This document shows positions 7,573 through 15,874 of a DNA stretch of 64,000 nucleotides, one piece after another. Below the pieces are notes generated by a model. That model saw nothing but the letters and a program-made list of their open reading frames with translations. It ran no database searches and had not been told where the DNA came from. A program made the position numbers and the translations under genes. Numbering within the stretch: position 1 is the first letter of the stretch; each line of letters opens with the position of its first letter. Origin of the DNA: Phormidium tanganyikae FI6-MK23 (GTDB taxonomy: Bacteria > Cyanobacteriota > Cyanobacteriia > Leptolyngbyales > Leptolyngbyaceae); the NCBI GenBank assembly GCA_019359175.1, contig JAHHHU010000004.1, forward strand, positions 62,001 through 126,000, written 5' to 3'.

Positions 7573-9462
7573 CTAGTTTGTTTTCTGTTCTTCTCCGGCT
7601 GCGGGTCTGGGTTTGCCGCCCGAATTGCGAACATTCACCAACTTACCGAGCAGATCAAACCAAAACGGCGCACCCATCGCGATCGCAAGCCCACTGACTG
7701 CCCAACCCGATATCATTCGCAACACGCCCAGCGGACGATTCACCATGATTTCTGCCACTTGAACTGGAATCGGAGCCGATGAAACTTGATCTGTGTTGAG
7801 ACAGCCCTTGTAGAGATTGTCCCACTGGGCTTTGAGTTGCGTCGCCTCGGTTGAAGGTTGATTTTGGGAAGGTGTGGCAGAGATTCCACTGCTCGGACAG
7901 CCCAACTGCCGCCCGATGTTGCTCGAATTCCAGCTAATCGGAAACGAAATTTCGCGCAGGACTGCATCGGTTTCGTTTTTCAGTTCTTCAAGCTGTGCTG
8001 AAAATCGTGGCGAATTCTGAGCATTGAGATTCAACTGAGTCGCGCGATCGGTGACAAGCTGCCGCAAACTATCATCGCTCGATAGCCGATTGAAAATATG
8101 AAAGGTGTCTGAATTCGTGGTGGCGGCTAAAAACAAACCCACTAAAATCGCGACCCCTTTTGCGTTGCGTTTGTACACACCAGAAGCGCGAGACATTGAG
8201 CGATCGAACCAAACCGCAACTTCATCGCGAAACTGATTCACTTCGTTTTCTGTACGCTGTACTCGCGATTGTGCCCGTCGCGCCAAAATTGACATACTTT
8301 CTTTTACAGAATCCGGGAGGCGGCTCAAGCCATCTCGAATCTTTTTGTAAGACTGATACTCTTCATACATCTGCCGTTCTTCTGGCGTGAGATCCTTCAG
8401 CGCATTCGCCAGAAAAATCTGCTGCAAATCATAATCGAGGTCTTCAAATCTCGTCGGTTGATCGGGAGAATTCGGATCAAGTCCCATGCGGTAATCTTCG
8501 ATCTGGGATTGCAGCGAAGCATTTACCTGAGCATCGATCGGGCGAGCTTGATTGGCAATGCGATCGTAAGCTCCCGCAACTTCTTGATGCGTTCCTGTGC
8601 CTTGATTGACTAATTCTGCAATTTCAGCAATGCTCGGTCTCAAACCGCCGGAGAGAACTGCCCGATCGTTGTTTTGACCAAACACACTCGCTTTGTAAGA
8701 CTGCAATCGCCGCACAAACAACACGGTATCCGGTGAATCTTGATCGAACCCTGCACACGCTGAAATGTAAGCATCAAGCGCTTCTCCTAACCGCTCAACG
8801 CTGCTTTCGACACTAGCTTGCCCCAACTGATACGCCTTGAGAATCTGATCGTAATCTTCAACCAAGACTCGAAAGTTTTGATCCGCGCTCAGACTCGATC
8901 GATTCGACTTTGCCGCAATTTCTCGAATCGCGCCGCGCTCCCATCCATCCTCAAACGTATCATCCGAGGGCAATCCCACTTCCCCAAACTCATTCACCCA
9001 ATGGTGACCGACAATGCGATCGACAAACTTTTCAAACCGCACCGCCGATAGTTTATCCACCATCGAAGTAATGCCCAATCGCTCGATCAGCGAAGTTGCA
9101 AAAGTTTCTGGGGCAATGTACGACGGACCCGATGCTTGATGGCCAAATGCTCCGGGTCGATTTCCGGAAAATAGCACGCGCGTAACCTGCCGAAAGCCTT
9201 GAGTTATCACGCCTTTTGCTTCTTGATTTACGTTTTTGAGCAGTGGATCATCGTACAATCGCGCCACCAAGTCCCGCACGCGCTGTTCTTCGGGTGTGTT
9301 GATTCCGCCACCGAGCAGCACTTCGATCGAGTCTCTCAGGTGTTTTGCACGCCATTGCAGCACCGTTGCGGTCAACTCCTGCAACTCAGATGCCAACAAG
9401 CTCAAGATCAGATAAGTAAATACTAATCCGATCGCAACATCGAGAACAAAAGGTAAATTCAT
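7573..9462 (-). CDS. Conserved bacterial membrane protein of unknown function
   Basis: 629 residues. An N-terminal membrane span (VLDVAIGLVFTYLILSLLASEL, about 7-28) is followed by about 400 mostly helical, charged residues probably on one side of the membrane. A second span lies near 437-455 (GVAILVGLFLAATT) and a third near 580-605, ending with GAPFWFDLLGKLVNVR. That last motif is shared by a widespread family without a known role. There is no catalytic motif that I recognise. Single gene, with flanking genes convergent (downstream) and divergent (upstream). Confidence 0.75.
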   Translation of the reverse strand: MNLPFVLDVAIGLVFTYLILSLLASELQELTATVLQWRAKHLRDSIEVLLGGGINTPEEQRVRDLVARLYDDPLLKNVNQEAKGVITQGFRQVTRVLFSGNRPGAFGHQASGPSYIAPETFATSLIERLGITSMVDKLSAVRFEKFVDRIVGHHWVNEFGEVGLPSDDTFEDGWERGAIREIAAKSNRSSLSADQNFRVLVEDYDQILKAYQLGQASVESSVERLGEALDAYISACAGFDQDSPDTVLFVRRLQSYKASVFGQNNDRAVLSGGLRPSIAEIAELVNQGTGTHQEVAGAYDRIANQARPIDAQVNASLQSQIEDYRMGLDPNSPDQPTRFEDLDYDLQQIFLANALKDLTPEERQMYEEYQSYKKIRDGLSRLPDSVKESMSILARRAQSRVQRTENEVNQFRDEVAVWFDRSMSRASGVYKRNAKGVAILVGLFLAATTNSDTFHIFNRLSSDDSLRQLVTDRATQLNLNAQNSPRFSAQLEELKNETDAVLREISFPISWNSSNIGRQLGCPSSGISATPSQNQPSTEATQLKAQWDNLYKGCLNTDQVSSAPIPVQVAEIMVNRPLGVLRMISGWAVSGLAIAMGAPFWFDLLGKLVNVRNSGGKPRPAAGEEQKTN

Positions 9463-9636
9463 GCGTGATTCTCCCTGACACCCAGTAAGCGCTTTACATC
9501 ATACACATGACATCGGAAATGTATCGACTTATTCCAGCTTCAGCTAAAAAATTAAGCAAAACGTAAGTCGATCGATTCCGTGTCCGGTATCGATCTCAAC
9601 CTGCTACTCTGAAACATAGAGAGGCAGGATCGGGAC

Positions 9637-11745
9637 ATGAAACGTCGATCTCTATTGCAAGCAGCCGGAATTTTTTGCGGAGCCTGGGGAGCGAATCAAC
9701 TTCTCCTAAATCGTGCGGCTCAAGTTTTGGCGGAGCCGACTTCTCGCAAACTTGCGCTGCTAGTTGGCATCAATCAATATCGCAATATTTCGCTGAATGG
9801 TTGTTTAACCGATATTGAACTACAGAAAGCATTATTAGTTCATCGCTTTGGGTTTCAGCCGAGTGATATTGTCGTTCTCACAAATCAGAAAGCAACGCGA
9901 TCTCAAATCGAAACGGCTTTTACAGAACATTTAATCCGACAAGCAAAGCCGAATGATGTTGTGGTGTTTCACTTCAGCGGATTCGGGAGCCTGCAAAAAC
10001 TGGGCGCGACCGCAGATGATATTCAACCCGTTTTGCTGACTGCCGATGCGCCAAAAGAAGACACGATCGCGAACGTTATTTCTCAAGACACATTGCTTTT
10101 ATTGTTGCGATCGCTGTCTACTTCACAGGTCACAACCATTCTGGATGCTGGATATTTTTATCCGGGGTATTCACAGCGCGGCAATTTGAAACTGAGATCG
10201 CGCCCTAGTGATCCCGCTTCTCAGTTGGTTGTTGAGGAACTCGAATTTCAAGAAACGCTGCTTGCCAATACCGGACTCGATCTCACTCAAGCACGAGTGC
10301 AATGGCGATCGGGACAATTGCCTGGAGTTGTGCTTTCTGCTGCGAATGCTCAACAGTTCACGAGCGAATCTCCGTGGAATGGATTTAATGCAGGATTGTT
10401 TACTTATGCGCTGACCCAGCAATTGTGGCAAGCGATGCCAGAGACGACCTTGCGGGTGAGCTTGCGGCAGGCTGCGGAACTGATTGCAAAGCGCGTCGAT
10501 GCAACCCAACAGCCAATTTTATTGGGACAGAAAAGCCGCGATCGACCGCTCAAACCGTACCAAGTTGCAACGATTCAACCGCCCGCAGATGGGGTGATTA
10601 CTGCAATCGAAGAGAGTGGCAAGATTGCTCAACTTTGGCTTGGAGGCTTGCCGCCACAAGTATTAGAAGCTTACAGTCCGGGTGCAGTATTGAAGGTGGA
10701 TGAGATCGATCAACCTTTGCTGCAAGTTTTTGAGCGCAATGGATTGATTGCAAAAGCGCGATCGCTAGCAGAATCACCAAATTTACAGATTGGGCAACGA
10801 GTTCGAGAAAGCATTCGCACCTTTTCAAAAGAGATTCGGTTAGCGATCGCGATCGATGCTACGTTAAATCGGGTTGAGCGGGTCGATGCGATTAGTGCGC
10901 TGTCTGGATTGCCGCGCGTGTCTGCTGCGATCGCAGGAGAGCAAGCCGCAGACTATTTGTTTAGCAAAGTCGAGGAAACGACTCAAGTTGCATCGCTCAA
11001 TTCTGATGCGATCAAAGGGACGATTCCGCCTGCGGGGTATGGATTGTTTTCGCAGGGACATGACGCGATCGCGAGTACAGCGGGTGAGTCGGGTGAAGCG
11101 GTGAAGCTGGCTGTCCGCCGATTAGCGCCTCGATTGCAGACGCTCTTGGGTGCGAAATTGCTGAACTTAACTGCAAATTCTATGGCTTCTCAATTGGCGA
11201 TTCGGGCATCGCTTGAAGTGGCTGATTCTAAAGTCGAAATTCAGCAAACCGAGAACCTTTCTGATCGTTCAGTGAACGCGATTCCATCGGATGGCAGACT
11301 TTTATCCTTTCCGATTGGTACTCTGATTCGGCTTTGCATTGATAATTGCGATTCTATTCTGGTTCACTTTCTGATTTTGGGACTCGACAACCAGGGATCA
11401 GGGGTGGTGTTAAATCCGATGCAAAACAGTCAGCCGCAGACATCGATCGCATCCAACGAAACTGCGATCGTTCCGCAATCTCCGACAGATTGGATCATTC
11501 AATCTCCGATTGGACTGTCTGAGATTTACTTGATTTGCAGTCGCGCACCGTTTCAGCAAGCTCAAGCTTTGTTGGGTTCGGGAACGGGATTTGTGCGATC
11601 GCTGCCGAATTTTCTCGATGTTGCTCAAGCGGTTTTACAAGATTTGCATCAGACAAGTCAGCCGTCGAACAATGCTTCTGACTTATTGTTTGCGCTGGAT
11701 GTCAACGTTTGGACAACATTCCGGTTTACTTATCAGGTTGTCTAG
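9637..11745 (+). CDS. Tat-exported caspase-fold (peptidase C14-like) protein lacking the catalytic His-Cys dyad
   Basis: 702 residues. The N-terminus MKRRSLLQAAG is a twin-arginine-type signal. Residues about 38-180 match the metacaspase/orthocaspase p20 fold: KLALLVGINQYRN, then PNDVVVFHFSGFG and VTTILDAGYFYPG. The catalytic His of the usual HYSGHG is Phe at 116. The catalytic Cys of DxC is Gly at 172. The long C-terminal part (about 320-700) is unassigned. A peptidase-active function is therefore unlikely; a binding or scaffold role outside the cytoplasm is an inference. The CTAG stop is shared with the convergent acyltransferase gene. Confidence 0.8.
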   Translation: MKRRSLLQAAGIFCGAWGANQLLLNRAAQVLAEPTSRKLALLVGINQYRNISLNGCLTDIELQKALLVHRFGFQPSDIVVLTNQKATRSQIETAFTEHLIRQAKPNDVVVFHFSGFGSLQKLGATADDIQPVLLTADAPKEDTIANVISQDTLLLLLRSLSTSQVTTILDAGYFYPGYSQRGNLKLRSRPSDPASQLVVEELEFQETLLANTGLDLTQARVQWRSGQLPGVVLSAANAQQFTSESPWNGFNAGLFTYALTQQLWQAMPETTLRVSLRQAAELIAKRVDATQQPILLGQKSRDRPLKPYQVATIQPPADGVITAIEESGKIAQLWLGGLPPQVLEAYSPGAVLKVDEIDQPLLQVFERNGLIAKARSLAESPNLQIGQRVRESIRTFSKEIRLAIAIDATLNRVERVDAISALSGLPRVSAAIAGEQAADYLFSKVEETTQVASLNSDAIKGTIPPAGYGLFSQGHDAIASTAGESGEAVKLAVRRLAPRLQTLLGAKLLNLTANSMASQLAIRASLEVADSKVEIQQTENLSDRSVNAIPSDGRLLSFPIGTLIRLCIDNCDSILVHFLILGLDNQGSGVVLNPMQNSQPQTSIASNETAIVPQSPTDWIIQSPIGLSEIYLICSRAPFQQAQALLGSGTGFVRSLPNFLDVAQAVLQDLHQTSQPSNNASDLLFALDVNVWTTFRFTYQVV

Positions 11746-13091
11746 AGAATCATTTTCTCCATCGCAATTTGTAATTCTTGTGTCAGATCAGAAACCGCTT
11801 GTTTTGCAGCGCGACGATTAGACTGATACACAGAAGCGCGATCGCTGATTGAAATCGGATCGCCAACGGTAATTAAAACGGACTGTTTTCCCAATTTAGG
11901 ACGCTTGAACGCATTGCCGCCCTTGATGCGAGTAATCATGTCCCACAGTAAAAGTGTAGTTTCAGAGAAGCGATCGAGCGAGGGTTTTTCGATTACATAT
12001 TTTCCGGTGACTGCGACAAAGCTTTCAACCAATCGCATATGCCAAATTCTTAGACCTGCTTCTTCTGCGACGCGATCGGCAAGTCCTCGATCGACCGGAG
12101 AGATCTGATCAAGTTTGAGATCTTCGCGAAAGATCAAATCCCAGGCGGCTTGTTCTAATCGACGACAGCGATCGATGACATTTCCTTTCGGGAGTAGATT
12201 GAAGTATTGTTCTGCGACGGTTAACGCTGAATCCAATAAGATTTGAAGTCGGAGTGCGAGTCTTGCATTCGGTTCAGCGTCCTCAACCGAAGGGAGATCT
12301 TGATGATAAAACTTTTTATAAAATGATTCCATTACCGTGAGCATATGTTCTGCGATCGTGTACAGTCTTGCATAACGATCTGAATCTTTTGGTGTGATTC
12401 CGGCATCGATTTCTAGTGACTGTAAGAGATGATCAACTTGATTCCAAGTTTGTTTTACATAGCGATACTGAACCCCGATCGGAACGATTACAACTTTTTC
12501 TGTACGATCGGCTTTTTGCAAGTCTTCCACGCACCAAAATCCCATTTGTGCGATGCCGGGTTCTAAGGGACTGACAATCTCGTTGTGTGCATTGGTTGCA
12601 CCTTCGGGAGCTGCCATGAGCGGAAATTGTCCGTTTGCTAAAAGATTGCGAGCAGACCTTAATCCGGTACGATCGAGCTTGCCGCGATGGATAGGAGTGC
12701 CACCTAATTTTGAATAGATCCAGCCGATTGAAGAACCTGCCCATAAGGGAATGCCGCGATCGTAGATAAAGTGGGCGTGGGTTGGCGATTTGAGGTGGAT
12801 TCCTTGGCGGCGGGCGGTGCGCGGAAGGAGATAGTGCATCAGATACATCATGCTGACTGGATCGTCTGCGCTGGGGTGGCGAAATGCTAGGAGTAATCGA
12901 ATTTTGCCGGATTGGAATTGGTGATAGAGTTCCGCGAGTTGTTCGACGTTTGCGGCTTCGATTTTGGCGATCGAAGTTCTGCGACGCATCCACAGTGGGA
13001 GAATCGATCGGGCTAGACGCAGAACATTGAGGTTTAGATCGGGTGGGATGAATTCTAGCGGGGGTTGGACAAACTGAGAAGGACGCGGCAC
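11742..13091 (-). CDS. PlsC-like 1-acyl-glycerol-3-phosphate acyltransferase family protein
   Basis: 449 residues. The LPLAT motif H(x4)D appears as FRHPSADD (about residue 71) and the second motif as LMAAPEGATNAHNE (about residue 157). The C-terminal 250 residues are an extension beyond the usual 240-residue PlsC domain and carry no domain that I recognise. Expected to transfer an acyl chain to a lysophospholipid or related acceptor at the membrane. Single gene; not part of an obvious operon. Confidence 0.82.
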   Translation of the reverse strand: MPRPSQFVQPPLEFIPPDLNLNVLRLARSILPLWMRRRTSIAKIEAANVEQLAELYHQFQSGKIRLLLAFRHPSADDPVSMMYLMHYLLPRTARRQGIHLKSPTHAHFIYDRGIPLWAGSSIGWIYSKLGGTPIHRGKLDRTGLRSARNLLANGQFPLMAAPEGATNAHNEIVSPLEPGIAQMGFWCVEDLQKADRTEKVVIVPIGVQYRYVKQTWNQVDHLLQSLEIDAGITPKDSDRYARLYTIAEHMLTVMESFYKKFYHQDLPSVEDAEPNARLALRLQILLDSALTVAEQYFNLLPKGNVIDRCRRLEQAAWDLIFREDLKLDQISPVDRGLADRVAEEAGLRIWHMRLVESFVAVTGKYVIEKPSLDRFSETTLLLWDMITRIKGGNAFKRPKLGKQSVLITVGDPISISDRASVYQSNRRAAKQAVSDLTQELQIAMEKMIL

Positions 13092-13181
13092 AGTGAGAAG
13101 CTCCAGAAATGTGAGAGATGTCAGTATCTTAGAGGCGGTTTTTTCGGTTGAGTACGATCGCGTTACAGATTGAAAAGCGGC

Positions 13182-14462
13182 TTAAAAAATGAAATTCAGT
13201 TTTAATTGCCATCCGGTGTCGGTGCGAATCAGTTCGATCTGACGAATGAACTCGCGGAAGTAGAATCGACGTTCGGCTTCGGATAAATCAAGCCAGAATT
13301 GCGGGATTGAAACAGTTTGTGCGATCGCTTTTAAATTGACAGGCGGCAGTTGAGATAATTTGGTCTGGAGTTGAGCAATTTCGCTGCGGAGCTTATACGA
13401 TCGTAAATCCGCTGTTTCTGCGTCGAGAATTCCTGTTTCGATGAGGGGTGGAAGTTGATCTAAGATGGCTTGTTTTTGTGCGATCGCGCTTTCGATTCTC
13501 GATTTGATCGCGTCAATATCGGGGGTTCTGGCTTCTGACACTGCACGCGGTAGGTCTTCGCAGATTCTATCGATCGTGCATTGAAGAATTTCTTCGTAAG
13601 CGATCGCTTTGCATTGCTTGGGGCATTGCATCGGACGGAGATATAAGTATTCTTTTTTGGTTTTTCTTCGGGATGTGACTCGTGTTACGGTCATGCCTGA
13701 CTGACATTCGCCGCAAGTCACCAAACCTGCAAGCGATCGAGGAGCGCTTGCAGTTCGCGTAGGCAATCGACGGTTTCGACGGAGTAAGCGATCGATTTGT
13801 GCGGCTTCATCGCGAGATAAAATCGCGGGATGGGTATCGGGAATCGTTTCGCCTGTTTGGTATTCCAAATCGCCTCGATAGACGGGATTCGTTAACCAAC
13901 GTTGCCCCGTGGAGACTGAGATTTTTTTTGCGTATTTCTTTTCTAAGAATCGCACCGCTCCGCGTAAAGAGCCGTACAGCAGGAAATGATCAAAGAATTC
14001 TTTGGCGACTGGTGCGGTTGCACGATCGAGAATATATCGGTTTCGACTGCGCCGATAGCCGTAAGGGGCTTTTCCGGGCGGGGCAAGGGTTTTGACTCGG
14101 TTACGGGCGTGACCTTGCCGAATTCTTCGGCTTTTTTGGTTGTATTGTAAGTCTTGTAGTTGCTGCAATGTCGTTGCAGATAGCTCTTCTGATTCGATTG
14201 TGATCACTTGAATGTTGAGCGATTCGAGTTGAGATAAGCGATCGCGGATTTCTGCGATCGAGTTTCCTAATTCTTCGAGCCGTCGAATCAGCAATTGGGC
14301 GGGTTGATTGTCGCAATCGATGATCAGTTGTTGTAGTTGAGCGCGATCGAGGTTCTCACCCGCAAAATCTTGATAAACGCGATCAATATCCCATCCCCAC
14401 AGCATTGCATCTGGTGTTTCTTCTAGTAATGGATCGCTGTGGAGGTATGCAATCACTTTCAT
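13182..14462 (-). CDS. Large serine recombinase homologue (XisF-like), catalytic residues degenerate
   Basis: 426 residues with large serine recombinase architecture: resolvase-like N-terminus (about 1-100), recombinase domain (APYGYRR, then the RWLTNPVYRGDLEY segment), a zinc ribbon (CGECQSGM ... CPKQC) and a C-terminal coiled coil (SRIESAIAQKQAILDQL). Aligned without gaps to gamma-delta resolvase numbering, the N-terminus reads Y6-L-H-S-D10 where Y-A-R8-V-S10 is expected, and the DRLxR motif is RRLEELGNS. Arg8, Ser10, Arg68 and Arg71 are therefore absent. Related genes occur in many cyanobacteria. No attachment sites are visible. Confidence 0.8.
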   Translation of the reverse strand: MKVIAYLHSDPLLEETPDAMLWGWDIDRVYQDFAGENLDRAQLQQLIIDCDNQPAQLLIRRLEELGNSIAEIRDRLSQLESLNIQVITIESEELSATTLQQLQDLQYNQKSRRIRQGHARNRVKTLAPPGKAPYGYRRSRNRYILDRATAPVAKEFFDHFLLYGSLRGAVRFLEKKYAKKISVSTGQRWLTNPVYRGDLEYQTGETIPDTHPAILSRDEAAQIDRLLRRNRRLPTRTASAPRSLAGLVTCGECQSGMTVTRVTSRRKTKKEYLYLRPMQCPKQCKAIAYEEILQCTIDRICEDLPRAVSEARTPDIDAIKSRIESAIAQKQAILDQLPPLIETGILDAETADLRSYKLRSEIAQLQTKLSQLPPVNLKAIAQTVSIPQFWLDLSEAERRFYFREFIRQIELIRTDTGWQLKLNFIF

Positions 14463-14475
14463 GGTATTGCAGCGA

Positions 14476-14841
14476 TTAGGCTTCTCCTAATTCGATGATG
14501 TTGTGATCGGGATCTTTGACGAATAATGCAGCCCGACCAGAGGCACTCATTTGAAATTCACAGTCATGTGTGATTAATTGCTGCTTTGCTGCTTCTAAAT
14601 CTGCGATGGAGAAGGCTAAATGACGGTTTCGTCCCCATTTTTGCGCGTTCTGAAGCTCTGACGATTGATTAGAATCGGCAATGAGATGAATTTGAAATGT
14701 TCCAACTTCGTACCAAGCACCCGGAAACTTCAGAACTCGATCGATCTTTTGTAATCCCAGTACAGTGCCATAAAAATATTCGGATTTCTCTAGGTCGGAA
14801 ACCGCGATCGCAGCGTGTAGAAATTGCGTCAGTTGGATCAT
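14476..14841 (-). CDS. VOC-family (glyoxalase/dioxygenase-fold) protein
   Basis: 121 residues with a two-module VOC fold: LHAAIAVSDLEKSEYFYGTVLG at the start, HLAFSIADLEAAKQQL in the middle, and FVKDPDHNIIELGE at the end. Possible metal ligands are His9, His52, His74 and Glu118, similar to glyoxalase I-like proteins. The substrate cannot be told. It is 13 bp upstream of the recombinase gene on the same strand, so they may be co-transcribed. The CDS opposite (alpha/beta hydrolase) is divergent. Confidence 0.85.
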   Translation of the reverse strand: MIQLTQFLHAAIAVSDLEKSEYFYGTVLGLQKIDRVLKFPGAWYEVGTFQIHLIADSNQSSELQNAQKWGRNRHLAFSIADLEAAKQQLITHDCEFQMSASGRAALFVKDPDHNIIELGEA

Positions 14842-14945
14842 TGGCTAAAACGGTCGGGCTCTGATCTGGATTATAGGACGCGAGCTTGGATTTGGATGCG
14901 CTCGCGAGTGTATCTTGGAGAAAAGCCACACCGCTCTCTTAACGC

Positions 14946-15566
14946 ATGAGTGTTTCACCACAAACGATTTTATTTGCTCAACATGGCATGACGGATTTGT
15001 CTGGATGTCAGACGATCGCTCGATTGGCTTACGCGCTAAATCTGAAAGATACGCTGGTAGTGGCTCCAGAAGTGCATTGGGTCAGGACATTGTTCTATCT
15101 AGAACCGCTGATTCAGAGCGTGCAAGCGGTGGTGAGTGATACGTTGAGCCAGTATCCTGATGTGCCGATTCGGATTATTGCGACTTCGATGGGCGGCGTG
15201 TTGTGGGTGGAATTGCTCGATCGACATCCGGAGTGGTGGTCGCGTGTTCATTCATTGGTGTTGCTCGGTTCACCGATCGGGGGTTCGCATATTGCGCGAA
15301 TGGTTGATCCGTTTGGGTTAGGGATTGGGATTGCGAGGGATTTGGCGATCGATAGAAGTGCGATCGCGCAGAAGATTACGGCGAAGATTCCCACTTTAGT
15401 CGTGGGGAGTGATTGCGGGAACGGGCATGATGGCGTGGTGAGTGTCGAATCGACTGCCATTCGCGGGGCGGAGTTTGTTTGTCTTTCGGACGTTTCGCAT
15501 CCAGATTTGAGGATTCATTCCGCTGTGATGAAAGAGATTTGGAAATTTTGGGAACGCATGGGTTAG
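14946..15566 (+). CDS. Small alpha/beta hydrolase (lipase-like)
   Basis: 206 residues. The start FAQHGMTDLSGCQTIARLAY resembles the oxyanion region of lipase-class hydrolases. The nucleophile elbow is IIATSMGGVLW with Ser near 80. A later GNGHDGVVSVES supplies an acidic residue and SHPDLRIHSAV a candidate catalytic His. There is no signal peptide, so it is cytoplasmic. The substrate is unknown. Confidence 0.82.
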   Translation: MSVSPQTILFAQHGMTDLSGCQTIARLAYALNLKDTLVVAPEVHWVRTLFYLEPLIQSVQAVVSDTLSQYPDVPIRIIATSMGGVLWVELLDRHPEWWSRVHSLVLLGSPIGGSHIARMVDPFGLGIGIARDLAIDRSAIAQKITAKIPTLVVGSDCGNGHDGVVSVESTAIRGAEFVCLSDVSHPDLRIHSAVMKEIWKFWERMG

Positions 15567-15874
15567 AAAACGGATTTGAACTTCAGAAAGGTTTGACAGA
15601 TTCCCCGATTGAAAGACCTACCGTGTATGCACAAGTCTTTTCTCGCTTCGTTTGGGTCGGCTTCTGCCCCCTAAGTCCCCCAAATTTGGGGGACTTTGAA
15701 TCTGAGAAATTTCTCAGCATTCTGGAAATTCCTTCTGCTCAAAGTCCCCCAGAATGGGGGATTTAGGGGGCGAGAGGTCTAAGCGACAACAGATCCAACC
15801 GACTTGTGTGTACATAGTAGGCTTAAAACACGGGCGCGTGAATGCGATGACAGAGGAATTCTGTCTTAAATTCC
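15567..15874. other. Intergenic region containing the MITE-like repeat
   Basis: Between the hydrolase and the convergent protease gene. The left third holds nothing that I recognise. The centre is the inverted repeat described separately (15666-15771). The rest is a short unassigned stretch before the protease stop. A plus-strand open frame through the repeat has no family features. Confidence 0.6.
15666..15771. repeat. MITE-like inverted repeat with ~33-bp terminal arms
   Basis: The left arm 15666-15699 begins GCCCCCTAAGTCCCCC and ends GGGGGACTTTGA. The right arm 15739-15771 is its near-perfect reverse complement (begins TCAAAGTCCCCC, ends GGGGGATTTAGGGGGC), with differences only in the central few bases. 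Each arm also contains its own CCCCC/GGGGG dyad. Total length is about 106 bp with about 39 bp between arms. Similar C5/G5 palindromic repeats are widespread in cyanobacterial intergenic DNA. It has no coding capacity. Confidence 0.85.

Noticed and set aside
12433-12993. Minus-strand open frame of 186 codons
   Set aside because: An alternative frame inside the PlsC-like gene on the same strand; Arg/Ser-rich composition typical of a shadow.
13182-14462. Active integrative element carried by the serine recombinase
   Set aside because: Catalytic residues are missing, no cargo with phage or element features flanks it, and no attachment repeats were seen.
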